Shown piece by piece: positions 55,094 through 64,000 of a DNA stretch of 64,000 nucleotides; within the stretch, counting starts at the first letter, position 1, and each line of letters opens with the position of its first letter. This DNA is from Paenibacillus marchantiae. GTDB lineage: Bacteria; Bacillota; Bacilli; Paenibacillales; Paenibacillaceae. The notes under the pieces are model-generated. The model saw only the letters and a list, made by a program, of their open reading frames with translations, was not told the DNA's origin and made no database searches. The stretch covers positions 1-64,000 of the forward strand of contig NZ_CP118270.1 of the NCBI RefSeq assembly GCF_028771845.1. The letters are read 5' to 3'. A program made the translations under genes and the position numbers.

Positions 55094-55330
55094 TTACTTG
55101 TATCCTCTTACGTGATCAGCACCATAAGTGTATGGATCAGCGTGATAGGGTTCTTTTGGCACTACCAATGCAGCGATGAAGTAGATCAACAATGATGTAC
55201 CCCCCGTAGCGAAAATACTGATGAAGAAAATGATACGCAGCAGCGTGGAACTAAATCCAAGATTTTCAGATATGCCGCCAATCAAACCTGTCAGCATACG
55301 ATTACGCGATGAGCGGTAAAGTTTATTCAT
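55094..55330 (-). CDS. pspC: PspC-domain protein, short form
   Basis: 78 residues from ATG 55330 (AAGGAG upstream, inside the end of the preceding pspA). It is the PspC membrane domain (KLYRSSRNRMLTGLIGGISENLG to VPKEPY) with only a short tail. It is very similar to the first 60 residues of the neighbouring 168-residue pspC, so the two arose by duplication, one gaining or losing the long tail. Confidence 0.92.
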   Translation of the reverse strand: MNKLYRSSRNRMLTGLIGGISENLGFSSTLLRIIFFISIFATGGTSLLIYFIAALVVPKEPYHADPYTYGADHVRGYK

Positions 55331-55334
55331 GTGT

Positions 55335-56006
55335 CTACTCCTTTCTGTCATTGTTCAGCTTTTGTTTCAGCCGTTCCAGTTCTTTGTCCAGCGTAGAGGA
55401 TGACATGGTGCCAGACGTACCTGACCCATCCTGACTCATCCGCCGCAAATCCCGGAGACTTTGTGCCTCATATTCGAGATCAGAAACTTGATCGTCCAGC
55501 CGGTTGAACATACGGGGTACATTCTGACCGTTGTAGTGACTTCTCTGATTCATTCGTTGCTGCAATTGAATCGTCTGCATACGAGCGTAGTAATATTGGC
55601 GTTTGCTATATACATTTTGATACTCCACTTTCAGTTGGTCGATCTGTTCGTCCAGTTCCTGTAAAGCCGCGTTGCTTTGTGCGTATAATTCATTGTATTG
55701 CTCCATTTTTTCCTCGTGGAGGATTTTCTCCTGTAAAGCAAGTTTAGCTAAATGCTCCTCGCCTGCTTTCAGAGCCATGGAAGCTTGTTCTTCCCGTTTG
55801 TGTACCATACCTGCTGCCTGATCCGCTTGTTGTTTCATTTGTCTGGTATGGCTTGCATATTGATGACGAAGCTTCTCGGCTTCACCGATGTCTTGGCGGG
55901 TCGAGACCAGAAACTGATCAATCAGTTTGACTGGATCCTGACTTTGCTCCAGATGTTCGTTTAAATTAGCTACGGTAATATCCCGCATTCGACGAAATAC
56001 ACTCAT
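55335..56006 (-). CDS. pspA: PspA/IM30-family protein (LiaH-like), first copy
   Basis: 223 residues from ATG 56006 (AAGGAGG upstream). MSVFRRMRDITVANLNEHLEQ is the membrane-binding helix, followed by long coiled-coil helices (HQYASHTRQMKQQADQAAG, YNELYAQSNAALQELDEQIDQL). It would bind and stabilise the membrane when envelope integrity is lost. The first base of the following pspC lies 5 bases before its stop. Confidence 0.93.
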   Translation of the reverse strand: MSVFRRMRDITVANLNEHLEQSQDPVKLIDQFLVSTRQDIGEAEKLRHQYASHTRQMKQQADQAAGMVHKREEQASMALKAGEEHLAKLALQEKILHEEKMEQYNELYAQSNAALQELDEQIDQLKVEYQNVYSKRQYYYARMQTIQLQQRMNQRSHYNGQNVPRMFNRLDDQVSDLEYEAQSLRDLRRMSQDGSGTSGTMSSSTLDKELERLKQKLNNDRKE

Positions 56007-56039
56007 TTTGTCTGTCCTCCTTATCATAATCGTGAAAGC

Positions 56040-56348
56040 TTAGTAACGGCCACGACGACTGCGATTATTACTCAACATGGAGAATCCGAAGATGATTAAC
56101 CCAATCGCGATGATCGGTCCGATCAGCCAGGCTAGTTTACCCAGCAATGAGAGGATACCGATGAAGAGAACAATCCATCCAAGCAGTACATTTCCTCGTT
56201 TAACTCCGTAGTAGCCAAGTGCAATCATCAGGATCGGAATTAGATAACCCATTAAATGTCCCAGTAGAGGAGTTAACTTCCCGAAGAGGAGGAGTGCACC
56301 CAATGCAATCAGTACAACCGCCCAGCCATTTCCTTTATTCCATCTCAT
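56040..56348 (-). CDS. liaI: LiaI-like small membrane protein
   Basis: 102 residues with three to four helices (VVLIALGALLLFG, YLIPILMIALGYYGV, IVLFIGILSLLG, PIIAIGLIIFGF) and a basic tail NNRSRRGRY. This is the LiaF-transmembrane-domain type found in LiaI, the membrane anchor for LiaH. AAAGGGTGGTG precedes the ATG. It is the first gene of the eight-gene row. Confidence 0.8.
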   Translation of the reverse strand: MRWNKGNGWAVVLIALGALLLFGKLTPLLGHLMGYLIPILMIALGYYGVKRGNVLLGWIVLFIGILSLLGKLAWLIGPIIAIGLIIFGFSMLSNNRSRRGRY

Positions 56349-56430
56349 AATTATTGTTCACCACCCTTTCGGTTCGTTAATTTTGGTTTGTGTGTTTGTT
56401 CGTTTGTTTCTTGTTTAACCTTATGTCCTT

Positions 56431-56457
56431 ATTCTAGGGGAAACTGCGACTTTTCAA
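56431..56457 (-). promoter_or_regulatory. liaI: candidate promoter of the lia/psp operon
   Basis: Minus strand TTGAAA (56457-56452), 15-base spacer, TAGAAT (56436-56431). The spacer is two bases short. I see no convincing LiaR box around it. Between here and 56783 I see nothing else. Confidence 0.4.
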
Positions 56458-56782
56458 AACAGACCGTGGACGGTTTTTCATCCTAGACTCAGGTCGGGGA
56501 TCGGGTTGGACCTTTGACTGTCCCTGGATCAGACCATTGGCCACTATACCGAATAAAGGCCTTAGATATCCCTTATTAACCTTCTTCAAAGCCGTTTCAC
56601 CCCGTATGAATACGACGTCCATACCTCTTATCTACGTTCTCCCTCGACTGACGTTTCCCATTATGCCTTCCATTAAAGATAAAACGACCTCAATTATTAT
56701 TTGAACGATTTTATGATCTTCATTTCCACTTGAATTTTTATTACTTTTTTATCCAAATAAACAAAATTTAGATTGTTCTATA

Positions 56783-56796
56783 TGTAAGCGTTTACT
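56783..56796 (+). promoter_or_regulatory. cre (CcpA) site candidate
   Basis: TGTAAGCGTTTACT matches the cre consensus TGWAANCGNTNWCA at all but the last position and is 43 bases upstream of the large AraC-type regulator gene, suggesting carbon catabolite control. Confidence 0.6.
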
Positions 56797-56838
56797 AAAA
56801 TAGAAAGTGTTACTAATCCAAAAGTCAGGAGTGGACCT

Positions 56839-59226
56839 GTGCGATCATTCAGCTATCTACATAAAATGATAGTCTTCGGAATCTTGTTAAGTACCCTGCC
56901 CATTCTGTTGACGGGAATCGCCGCTTTTATCTATTCTTCAAAACAATCAGAGCTGCATCGTGCTCAAGCTAATAAACAACTGTTAATCCAAATGCAAACC
57001 AACGTGGAGCACAAACTTGCAACCGTAAGCTATATGCTCGATCAGGCCGTTCGGTCACCGGACACGCTCCATTCGCTAACTTCATCATCATCGGTTCAGG
57101 GCACCGGGCCTTTGTTTGCTGAGAAGTTACAGACCGAATTCAAGAATATGAGATCATGGGAGCCTCTAATGGATATTACACTCGTAAATCAGACCCAGGA
57201 TTGGCTTATCGATCATGCTGGCCTGTACCTGAATACTGATTTTCCAATGGCTCTGCCCATGAAAGACTTATTATCGAACACACTCACATCCGGTTGGCAG
57301 CTTACACCATCATCCGTGTTTAACAATAATGAACGCTTGATGAATTCAGGCTGCATTTACCATATTGCACTCGCCAGATCGATACCCGATGTAAATGTTT
57401 CTTCTGACGCTGCCCTGATTGCGGGAATTCCCGCATGTTCACTGCAAAAACCACTGGAAGAGGATTCACCAGACAGCTCTAAGGTCGGACTAATCATTTT
57501 GAATCGTAAACAACGCATCATGGTCCACCCCGATCCCGAATATATTGGTCAGCCATTGGCTGCAGCAGGAATAAAAGATAGCGAATCCGGTACCAATCTT
57601 AGCGAGCTGTTATCTATCCGTGGATTCGCTGCCTCTTCAGGCCAACGGGAGGTACGTATTGCAGATACACGTTACTCGCTGTCCTATACGCATTCTTCTC
57701 TAAAAGGGTGGACATATATTCTCATTTCGCCTACGAATATTCTTACTCACGAGTATGTTCAAATTGGGTTGCACACCATGTATATCAGTGTCGCTATGCT
57801 ACTGCTTTCACTGTTGCTCTCATGGGCAGGTTCGAGAAGAATGGTTATACCCATACGCAAGCTTCTCGTACAACTTGGTGATAAACGCTTATCCAAAGGT
57901 AACTTGGAAACCAATTCTACCCTTCATATGGATGAATTTGAGCAAATCAGAGCTGGCGTTTCACAGCTGTCTGCTTCTCGATCCCAACTTGAAAGCAAAT
58001 TGAATCAGTATAAGTTGCAGATCCGCACTCATTTTCTAATCAACCTGCTTCTGGGCAAAAATGCTCCATCCACTCTTCATGACACACTCAGAGAGAATGG
58101 TTATGGTTCACAGCTTCAAAAATGGCAACAAATAGCCGTCATTGCAATCCAGGCTGATCTTATGAATCACACCAAATATCATGCCAAGGATCGTGATTTG
58201 TTGCTGTTTGCCGTTCAGAATATACTGGAGGAGAGTGTTTATGCAGAACAACAGTTACTTCCTGTCGTATATGAACAGGCTGTTATTACAATTATCGGTA
58301 CCCCTGAGAAAGATCGTGTTCGCTTTTCACAGCATGTGTATACGTTAACGGAACAACTACAACTTCAGATCAGTGAGATCCTTAGTCTCCAGGTAAGCAT
58401 TGGCTTTAGTCGGCCCCACGTCTCCCTATTTCAGATACCGCAAGCTTATACGGAGGCCCTTGAAGCGCTCAAGCATCGAATGAAACTGGGAGCAGGCATC
58501 ATCTTTCAATTTGAGGCGATCGATAATCGTACCTCCCATTGGGCACTTCCATATCCAGAATCACTGGAGTATACGCTGATTCAGGCTATCCAAAATGCCG
58601 ATGAAGCCCAGGCCTCCTCTCATCTCCATCAGTTGCTTGAAGTGCTGTTCGGCATGGAATGTACACCGGAAGAATATCAGGTAGCACTTACCCGATTGTT
58701 AACACATATTTTGCAGATGATGCAGGAATCCGGTATACGATTGGGACAGATCTCCAAAGGCCATGGGTCTATCTTCAATGAACTTCATGCTCTACAGTAC
58801 GCAGCTGAGGTTGAGCAATGGTTTAACAATCATATCATCATACCGATCATTCTCATTTTGAAAGAAAGACAGTACGCCCAATATCAGCACATATCCGAGA
58901 AAATGATTGCCATCATCCAGAAAGAATACGATAAGGATCTGACGTTGGAGGAATGCGCATCCAGACTTCACTACAATGCCAACTACCTAAGTAGTGTGTT
59001 CCGCAAAGAGACAGGCTGTGCTTTCAGTGAGTATCTGACGAAGTACCGCTTCAGTATAGCTAAAAAGTGGCTTGACGAAAGCGAGCTAGCGGTCAAGGAT
59101 ATTGCCGCACGGCTTCGTTATAACAACCCGCAGAACTTTATCCGTTCTTTTCGAAAATGGGAAGGGATCACTCCTGGACAGTATAGGGAACGAAAGCAGA
59201 AGCCTGATCTATCCATAAAGCAATAA
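56839..59226 (+). CDS. large membrane AraC-type regulator (YesN/Cache-type)
   Basis: 795 residues. A helix near 9-31 and another near 315-335 enclose an extracytoplasmic sensor; a HAMP-like stretch (RKLLVQLGDKRLSKGN) and a long linker lead to a C-terminal AraC domain (LTLEECASRLHYNANYLSSVFRKETG and VKDIAARLRYNNPQNFIRSFRKWEGITPGQYR). This one-component layout is common in Paenibacillus and usually controls a neighbouring sugar ABC transporter, but none is adjacent here. GTG start with CAGGAG upstream. Confidence 0.9.
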   Translation: MRSFSYLHKMIVFGILLSTLPILLTGIAAFIYSSKQSELHRAQANKQLLIQMQTNVEHKLATVSYMLDQAVRSPDTLHSLTSSSSVQGTGPLFAEKLQTEFKNMRSWEPLMDITLVNQTQDWLIDHAGLYLNTDFPMALPMKDLLSNTLTSGWQLTPSSVFNNNERLMNSGCIYHIALARSIPDVNVSSDAALIAGIPACSLQKPLEEDSPDSSKVGLIILNRKQRIMVHPDPEYIGQPLAAAGIKDSESGTNLSELLSIRGFAASSGQREVRIADTRYSLSYTHSSLKGWTYILISPTNILTHEYVQIGLHTMYISVAMLLLSLLLSWAGSRRMVIPIRKLLVQLGDKRLSKGNLETNSTLHMDEFEQIRAGVSQLSASRSQLESKLNQYKLQIRTHFLINLLLGKNAPSTLHDTLRENGYGSQLQKWQQIAVIAIQADLMNHTKYHAKDRDLLLFAVQNILEESVYAEQQLLPVVYEQAVITIIGTPEKDRVRFSQHVYTLTEQLQLQISEILSLQVSIGFSRPHVSLFQIPQAYTEALEALKHRMKLGAGIIFQFEAIDNRTSHWALPYPESLEYTLIQAIQNADEAQASSHLHQLLEVLFGMECTPEEYQVALTRLLTHILQMMQESGIRLGQISKGHGSIFNELHALQYAAEVEQWFNNHIIIPIILILKERQYAQYQHISEKMIAIIQKEYDKDLTLEECASRLHYNANYLSSVFRKETGCAFSEYLTKYRFSIAKKWLDESELAVKDIAARLRYNNPQNFIRSFRKWEGITPGQYRERKQKPDLSIKQ

Positions 59227-59331
59227 TTGGCTCTTTTGGTGATGAAGTACGACGGTTATAACTATTTCTATCTATAGAAGAAGAACGTTTGTTATTTAGT
59301 CGAAGAATAAGTTGTTTTATATATGAACATC

Positions 59332-59360
59332 AAAAGGGAGCAGTATAACTGCTCCCTTTG
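59332..59360. terminator. terminator between the AraC gene and the methyltransferase gene
   Basis: AAAAGGGAGCAG, loop TATAA, CTGCTCCCTTTG; A and T flanks allow both directions. Confidence 0.82.
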
Positions 59361-59409
59361 CTCCCTTAAAATTTCATCTAAATTGATTATTGCTGAAATG
59401 GGTGTACTG

Positions 59410-60330
59410 TTACTTGGGCCGTACCACTTTCATATTCGGTTGCTCCAATTGAATCAGAATTTTACCGAACTTCCCTCCACGTGAGAATGTAACCATACCA
59501 TCCTTGTAAGTGTCTCTAATATATTGCTCAGCCAGGGCAAGTGAACCTTCATCCGTTGGCAGTTCATGCGTACTAAGCCACTCCTGAAGCTTATCAACGA
59601 CTTCCTCAACAGACATCTCCATATAACTTGTTTCTTTAGTGATCAAGGTGGTGTAAGAATAATCTTTCAGGTACAGCAGCTGTTGTATATATCCCATATC
59701 TCCAGCGTTGTATGATGGATAGACACCTAGTACCTCTTTAAGCTCATTTATTAGTGTGTGTTCTCTCGGTCCAGCCATCGTGCTGATATAAACATACTTT
59801 CGGGCAGTGCTGATCGCCTGTTCAATCGTTTCCCAATTCGACATTGCCGGGCACATGGATGCAAATGCAAAATCATATTTCTTCTCCCAACCCTTGTCCT
59901 GAATCGATATATCCTCGAACCGCTCTGAAACGATATCAATACTGGATGTAAGGGATGCAGGAATTGTCTCCTTCATTAATGAAACTAACAGTTCAGAGGG
60001 CTCTACAGCTGTAACGGTCGCTCCTTTGGTTGCAAAAGGAATCGTAAAGATGCCCGACGCTGCTCCAATGTCTAATATCGATACCCCGTCAAAACTCACT
60101 CCCTGATTTTCAATCCAGCCTATGATGCGTCCGGATCGCTGCTTTCCTTCTTCTGTAAACGATTGTTGATGATATTCTCTAGCCCATCGTTCAAACGCTG
60201 ATTTCGCGTCAAACGCTGCGCTCTTCATATTGTATGTTGAAGCTGTGGACTGATTCTTCCACGCTTCTTCCCACATAGATAGATCGAATAATATTTCAGA
60301 ATGCTTGGATATATGTTTTTCCTCAGACAC
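59410..60330 (-). CDS. class I SAM-dependent methyltransferase
   Basis: 306 residues from GTG 60330, which has GGAGGGAAG 8 bases upstream; the frame runs to 60447 unsupported. The AdoMet-binding motif I is SILDIGAASGIFTIPFA, and AVEP (end of strand 2) and the motif around YDFAFASMCPAM follow. It methylates an unknown small molecule. The N-terminal half (WEEAWKNQS..., FERWAREYHQQSF) suggests the family seen next to metal or cobalamin genes, but I would not assign it. Confidence 0.85.
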   Translation of the reverse strand: MSEEKHISKHSEILFDLSMWEEAWKNQSTASTYNMKSAAFDAKSAFERWAREYHQQSFTEEGKQRSGRIIGWIENQGVSFDGVSILDIGAASGIFTIPFATKGATVTAVEPSELLVSLMKETIPASLTSSIDIVSERFEDISIQDKGWEKKYDFAFASMCPAMSNWETIEQAISTARKYVYISTMAGPREHTLINELKEVLGVYPSYNAGDMGYIQQLLYLKDYSYTTLITKETSYMEMSVEEVVDKLQEWLSTHELPTDEGSLALAEQYIRDTYKDGMVTFSRGGKFGKILIQLEQPNMKVVRPK

Positions 60331-60765
60331 GTTGCTTCCCTCCATTTCTTTTATAAAATATAAATCCGCTCGCAAAAAGGATATTATCTTGTTTTGATAA
60401 GCATCTTTTATATGTTTAAAAGAGCTATAATATCCATAATTATTCAAAATAATATCAGAGACTTTATATGTCTACAATATACTCATTGAAGTTATGCGTC
60501 AATACATAAACAAAAATAACTTCATCTCCTTCTATAAGCCATAAGAAATTAGGGGATGAAATTGACGCAGTAGCACAGCAATTGAAAGGTCGCCAATTTA
60601 CAGGTAAAGCACTACTTTGAATCTAGAGATACCAGAATGTCGCGTATTTGCCCAAGCACATCATGCTGAATTCCCCTGCAGTAATTGTTGTGGTGACCTA
60701 CAAGAATCCATTCAGGATCCCCCTCTTTGCCTAAGTACCACAAGTCATCTTTCAACCCATCAAAT
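60331..60765. other. gap with two short coding-like remnants
   Basis: On the plus strand about 60544-60621 reads KKLGDEIDAVAQQLKGRQF then TGKALL and a stop; on the minus strand 60612-60765 reads FDGLKDDLWYLGKEGDPEW then ILVGHHNNYCRG to LVSLDSK. Neither has a start or ribosome site. They may be ends of dead genes meeting tail to tail; I cannot name either. Confidence 0.3.
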
Positions 60766-60803
60766 AAAAAAAGCTCATTAGATTTTGCATCTAATGAGCT
60801 TTT
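60766..60803 (-). terminator. terminator of the rRNA-tRNA operon
   Basis: Minus strand AAAAGCTCATTAGAT, loop GCAAA, ATCTAATGAGCTTTTTTT: a perfect 14-bp stem right after tRNA-Leu. It ends the transcript that begins in the rRNA genes. Confidence 0.95.
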
Positions 60804-60818
60804 CCTTACTTGCTTGAA

Positions 60819-60897
60819 TACCGGCGAGAGGACTCGAACCTCCACGGTTTCCCACTCGATTTTGAGTCGAGCGCGTCTGCCATTCCGCCACGCCGGC
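60819..60897 (-). tRNA. tRNA-Leu(CAA)
   Basis: Cloverleaf with acceptor GCCGGCG/CGCCGGT, anticodon loop CTCAAAA (CAA), T arm GGTTCGAGTCC. CCA not encoded. Last gene of the cluster. Confidence 0.95.
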
Positions 60898-60922
60898 ATA
60901 TGATGTTTTTATAAAAATATAC

Positions 60923-60996
60923 TGGAGGCGCCACCCAGATTCGAACTGGGGATAAAGCTTTTGCAGAGCTGTGCCTTACCACTTGGCTATGGCGCC
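60923..60996 (-). tRNA. tRNA-Cys(GCA)
   Basis: Acceptor GGCGCC, anticodon loop CTGCAAA (GCA), encoded CCA. Confidence 0.96.
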
Positions 60997-61002
60997 ATAT
61001 TT

Positions 61003-61077
61003 TGGAGCGGACGACGGGAATCGAACCCGCGACCCTCGCCTTGGCAAGGCGATGCTCTACCGCTGAGCCACGTCCGC
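61003..61077 (-). tRNA. tRNA-Gly(GCC)
   Basis: Acceptor GCGGACG, anticodon loop TTGCCAA (GCC), encoded CCA. Confidence 0.97.
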
Positions 61078-61081
61078 ATAA

Positions 61082-61156
61082 TGGCTGGGGATATAGGATT
61101 TGAACCTATGCATGACGGAGTCAAAGTCCGTTGCCTTACCGCTTGGCTAATCCCCA
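61082..61156 (-). tRNA. tRNA-Gln(TTG)
   Basis: Acceptor TGGGGAT, anticodon loop CTTTGAC (TTG), encoded CCA. Confidence 0.96.
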
Positions 61157-61166
61157 AAAAACAAAA

Positions 61167-61241
61167 GGGCGATCGAGGGGAATTGAACCCCCGAATGCCG
61201 GATCCACAAACCGGTGCGTTAACCACTTCGCCACGACCGCC
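61167..61241 (-). tRNA. tRNA-His(GTG)
   Basis: Anticodon loop TTGTGGA (GTG). The extra G at -1 pairs with C73, the identity element of tRNA-His. Confidence 0.96.
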
Positions 61242-61269
61242 ATAATACAATATGCTCTTAAAAGTTAAT

Positions 61270-61343
61270 TGGCAGGGGCAGCAGGAATTGAACCCACACC
61301 AACGGTTTTGGAGACCGTTGTTCTACCTTTAAACTATGCCCCT
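61270..61343 (-). tRNA. tRNA-Trp(CCA)
   Basis: Acceptor AGGGGCA, anticodon loop CTCCAAA (CCA), encoded CCA end. It is the tRNA sensed by the trpS T-box at 17428-17735. Confidence 0.96.
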
Positions 61344-61349
61344 AAAAAC

Positions 61350-61435
61350 TGGTGGAGGATGATGGATTCGAACCACCGAACCCGTACGGGAGCAGATTTA
61401 CAGTCTGATGCGTTTGGCCACTTCGCTAATCCTCC
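61350..61435 (-). tRNA. tRNA-Tyr(GTA)
   Basis: Anticodon loop CTGTAAA (GTA), long variable arm (CTCCCGTACGGGTTC), encoded CCA. Confidence 0.96.
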
Positions 61436-61444
61436 AGGATTACA

Positions 61445-61520
<76 letters not shown>

Positions 61521-61538
61521 GTATTAAGTTGTGATAAA

Positions 61539-61614
<76 letters not shown>

Positions 61615-61710
61615 ACAATAAAGTTTAATCTCGAAACGTTACACTTTATCTAGGGCGTTCGGTGCCATATAGCAGATTTAGTGAACAGCTTCCTCATGTA
61701 AAGATTAAAA

Positions 61711-61788
61711 TGGCGGAACCGACGGGATTCGAACCCGCGATCTCCTGCGTGACAGGCAGGCATGTTAGGCCAACTACACCACGGTTCC
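61711..61788 (-). tRNA. tRNA-Asp(GTC)
   Basis: Acceptor GGAACCG, anticodon loop CTGTCAC (GTC), encoded CCA. Confidence 0.96.
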
Positions 61789-61815
61789 AGATCACTTTCT
61801 TGAAAGAAAGTATAA

Positions 61816-61889
<74 letters not shown>

Positions 61890-61907
61890 TCGTTATTAAA
61901 AGTTATA

Positions 61908-61983
61908 TGGTGGAGGCTGAGGGGATCGAACCCCCGACCCTCTGCTTGTAAGGCAGATGCTCTCCCAGCTGAGCTAAGCCTCC
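61908..61983 (-). tRNA. tRNA-Val(TAC)
   Basis: Acceptor GGAGGCT, anticodon loop CTTACAA (TAC), encoded CCA. Confidence 0.96.
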
Positions 61984-62051
61984 GAACAACACATTTATGA
62001 TCTTATCATAAAACTGCTGTGAAAATCAACTTCTTTTTTTGAAGTTAGATA

Positions 62052-62123
62052 TGACCCGTAGGGGATTCGAACCCCTGTTACCTCCGTGAAAGGGAGGTGT
62101 CTTAACCCCTTGACCAACGGGCC
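62052..62123 (-). tRNA. tRNA-Glu(TTC)
   Basis: Acceptor GGCCCGT, anticodon loop CTTTCAC (TTC). CCA not encoded. Confidence 0.95.
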
Positions 62124-62129
62124 TTACTA

Positions 62130-62221
62130 TGGCGGAGAGAGAGGGATTCGAACCCTCGAGACGCTTGTGGCGCCTACACGATTTCCAATCGTGCTCCTTC
62201 GGCCAACTCGGACACCTCTCC
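62130..62221 (-). tRNA. tRNA-Ser(GGA)
   Basis: Acceptor GGAGAGG, anticodon loop TTGGAAA (GGA), long variable arm (GGCGCCACAAGCGTC), encoded CCA. Confidence 0.96.
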
Positions 62222-62224
62222 ATA

Positions 62225-62300
62225 TGGCTCCCCGAACAGGGCTCGAACCTGTGACAACTCGATTAACAGTCGAGTGCTCTACCAACTGAGCTATCAGGGA
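62225..62300 (-). tRNA. tRNA-Asn(GTT)
   Basis: Acceptor TCCCTGA, anticodon loop CTGTTAA (GTT), encoded CCA. It is the first tRNA after 23S rRNA; the 70-base spacer has no room for 5S rRNA. Confidence 0.96.
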
Positions 62301-62370
62301 ATATGCTTCAGAGATCATTCTCTGAAAACTAGATCCGAAACGAAATGTGCGATTTATAACTTGCATATTT

Positions 62371-64000
<1,630 letters not shown>

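Noticed and set aside
56434..56622. 62-codon open frame upstream of the lia operon
   Set aside because: No ribosome site and it overlaps the promoter region; no domain seen.
60612..60899. 95-codon open frame over tRNA-Leu
   Set aside because: Its first ~30 codons are the tRNA read as protein and it then crosses the perfect operon terminator; no ribosome site.

Overview
The window looks like a chromosomal segment of a spore-forming Bacillota, most likely Paenibacillus. The sequence shows alpha/beta-type SASP genes, sspI, ylbJ, lytH and yunB, a trnD-type tRNA cluster directly behind a 23S gene, a LiaFSR/PspA envelope-stress operon, and two AraC-type regulators flanking a GH88 glycoside hydrolase and a Gfo/Idh/MocA oxidoreductase. 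The genus is an inference from this gene set; I could not run a comparison.

Layout. 0-4.2 kb: start of a HAD phosphatase, then a manganese ABC transporter operon (mntABCD) with an MntR-box-like site in front; mntA, mntC and mntD are broken by single-base indels and mntB is shifted near its end. 4.2-8.6 kb: two tandem class B penicillin-binding protein genes, one frameshifted. 8.7-12.6 kb: a membrane transglutaminase-like protein, a small membrane protein, a frameshifted MFS gene, a dispersed structured repeat and a Toprim protein. 12.6-19.9 kb: Sco and CtaB (cytochrome oxidase assembly), YfhP, two SASP genes with sigma-G-like promoters, trpS under a Trp T-box, and an aldose-epimerase-like gene. 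20-30 kb: PepF, YycC, DUF2225, truncated haemoglobin, a 31-residue membrane peptide, YlbJ, NAD kinase, and the lipA-yutD / lytH-yunB block. 30-34 kb: pentose phosphate genes tal, gnd, zwf with a second copy of the repeat, then an HxlR regulator. 34.5-39 kb: the AraC/GH88/oxidoreductase/AraC island. 39-42.5 kb: an AT-rich graveyard holding a truncated ECF sigma gene joined to another dead gene, a nonsense-interrupted anti-sigma gene, a dead zinc-finger gene and a REP/MITE-like element. 42.5-51 kb: rRNA methyltransferase, KtrA, sspI, a protein with an internal duplication, prfC, doxX with an operator over its promoter, a second zwf, and ywmB. 51.3-56.4 kb: eight co-oriented genes liaI-pspA-pspC-pspC-pspA-liaF-liaS-liaR, with PspA and PspC each duplicated. 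56.8-60.3 kb: a large membrane AraC-type regulator and a methyltransferase. 60.8-64 kb: fifteen tRNAs and the 3' part of 23S rRNA, all on the minus strand.

How they work together. The lia/psp genes form a membrane-stress sensing and repair unit; zwf, gnd and tal form the pentose phosphate branch; the GH88 island looks like uptake-independent processing of unsaturated uronyl oligosaccharides under AraC control; sporulation genes are scattered singly. Frameshifts are frequent in the first 12 kb and in the 39-42 kb relic zone, and almost absent elsewhere. In the relic zone nonsense codons accompany the indels, so decay is real there; in the mnt operon I saw indels but no nonsense substitutions, so sequence error is a serious alternative.
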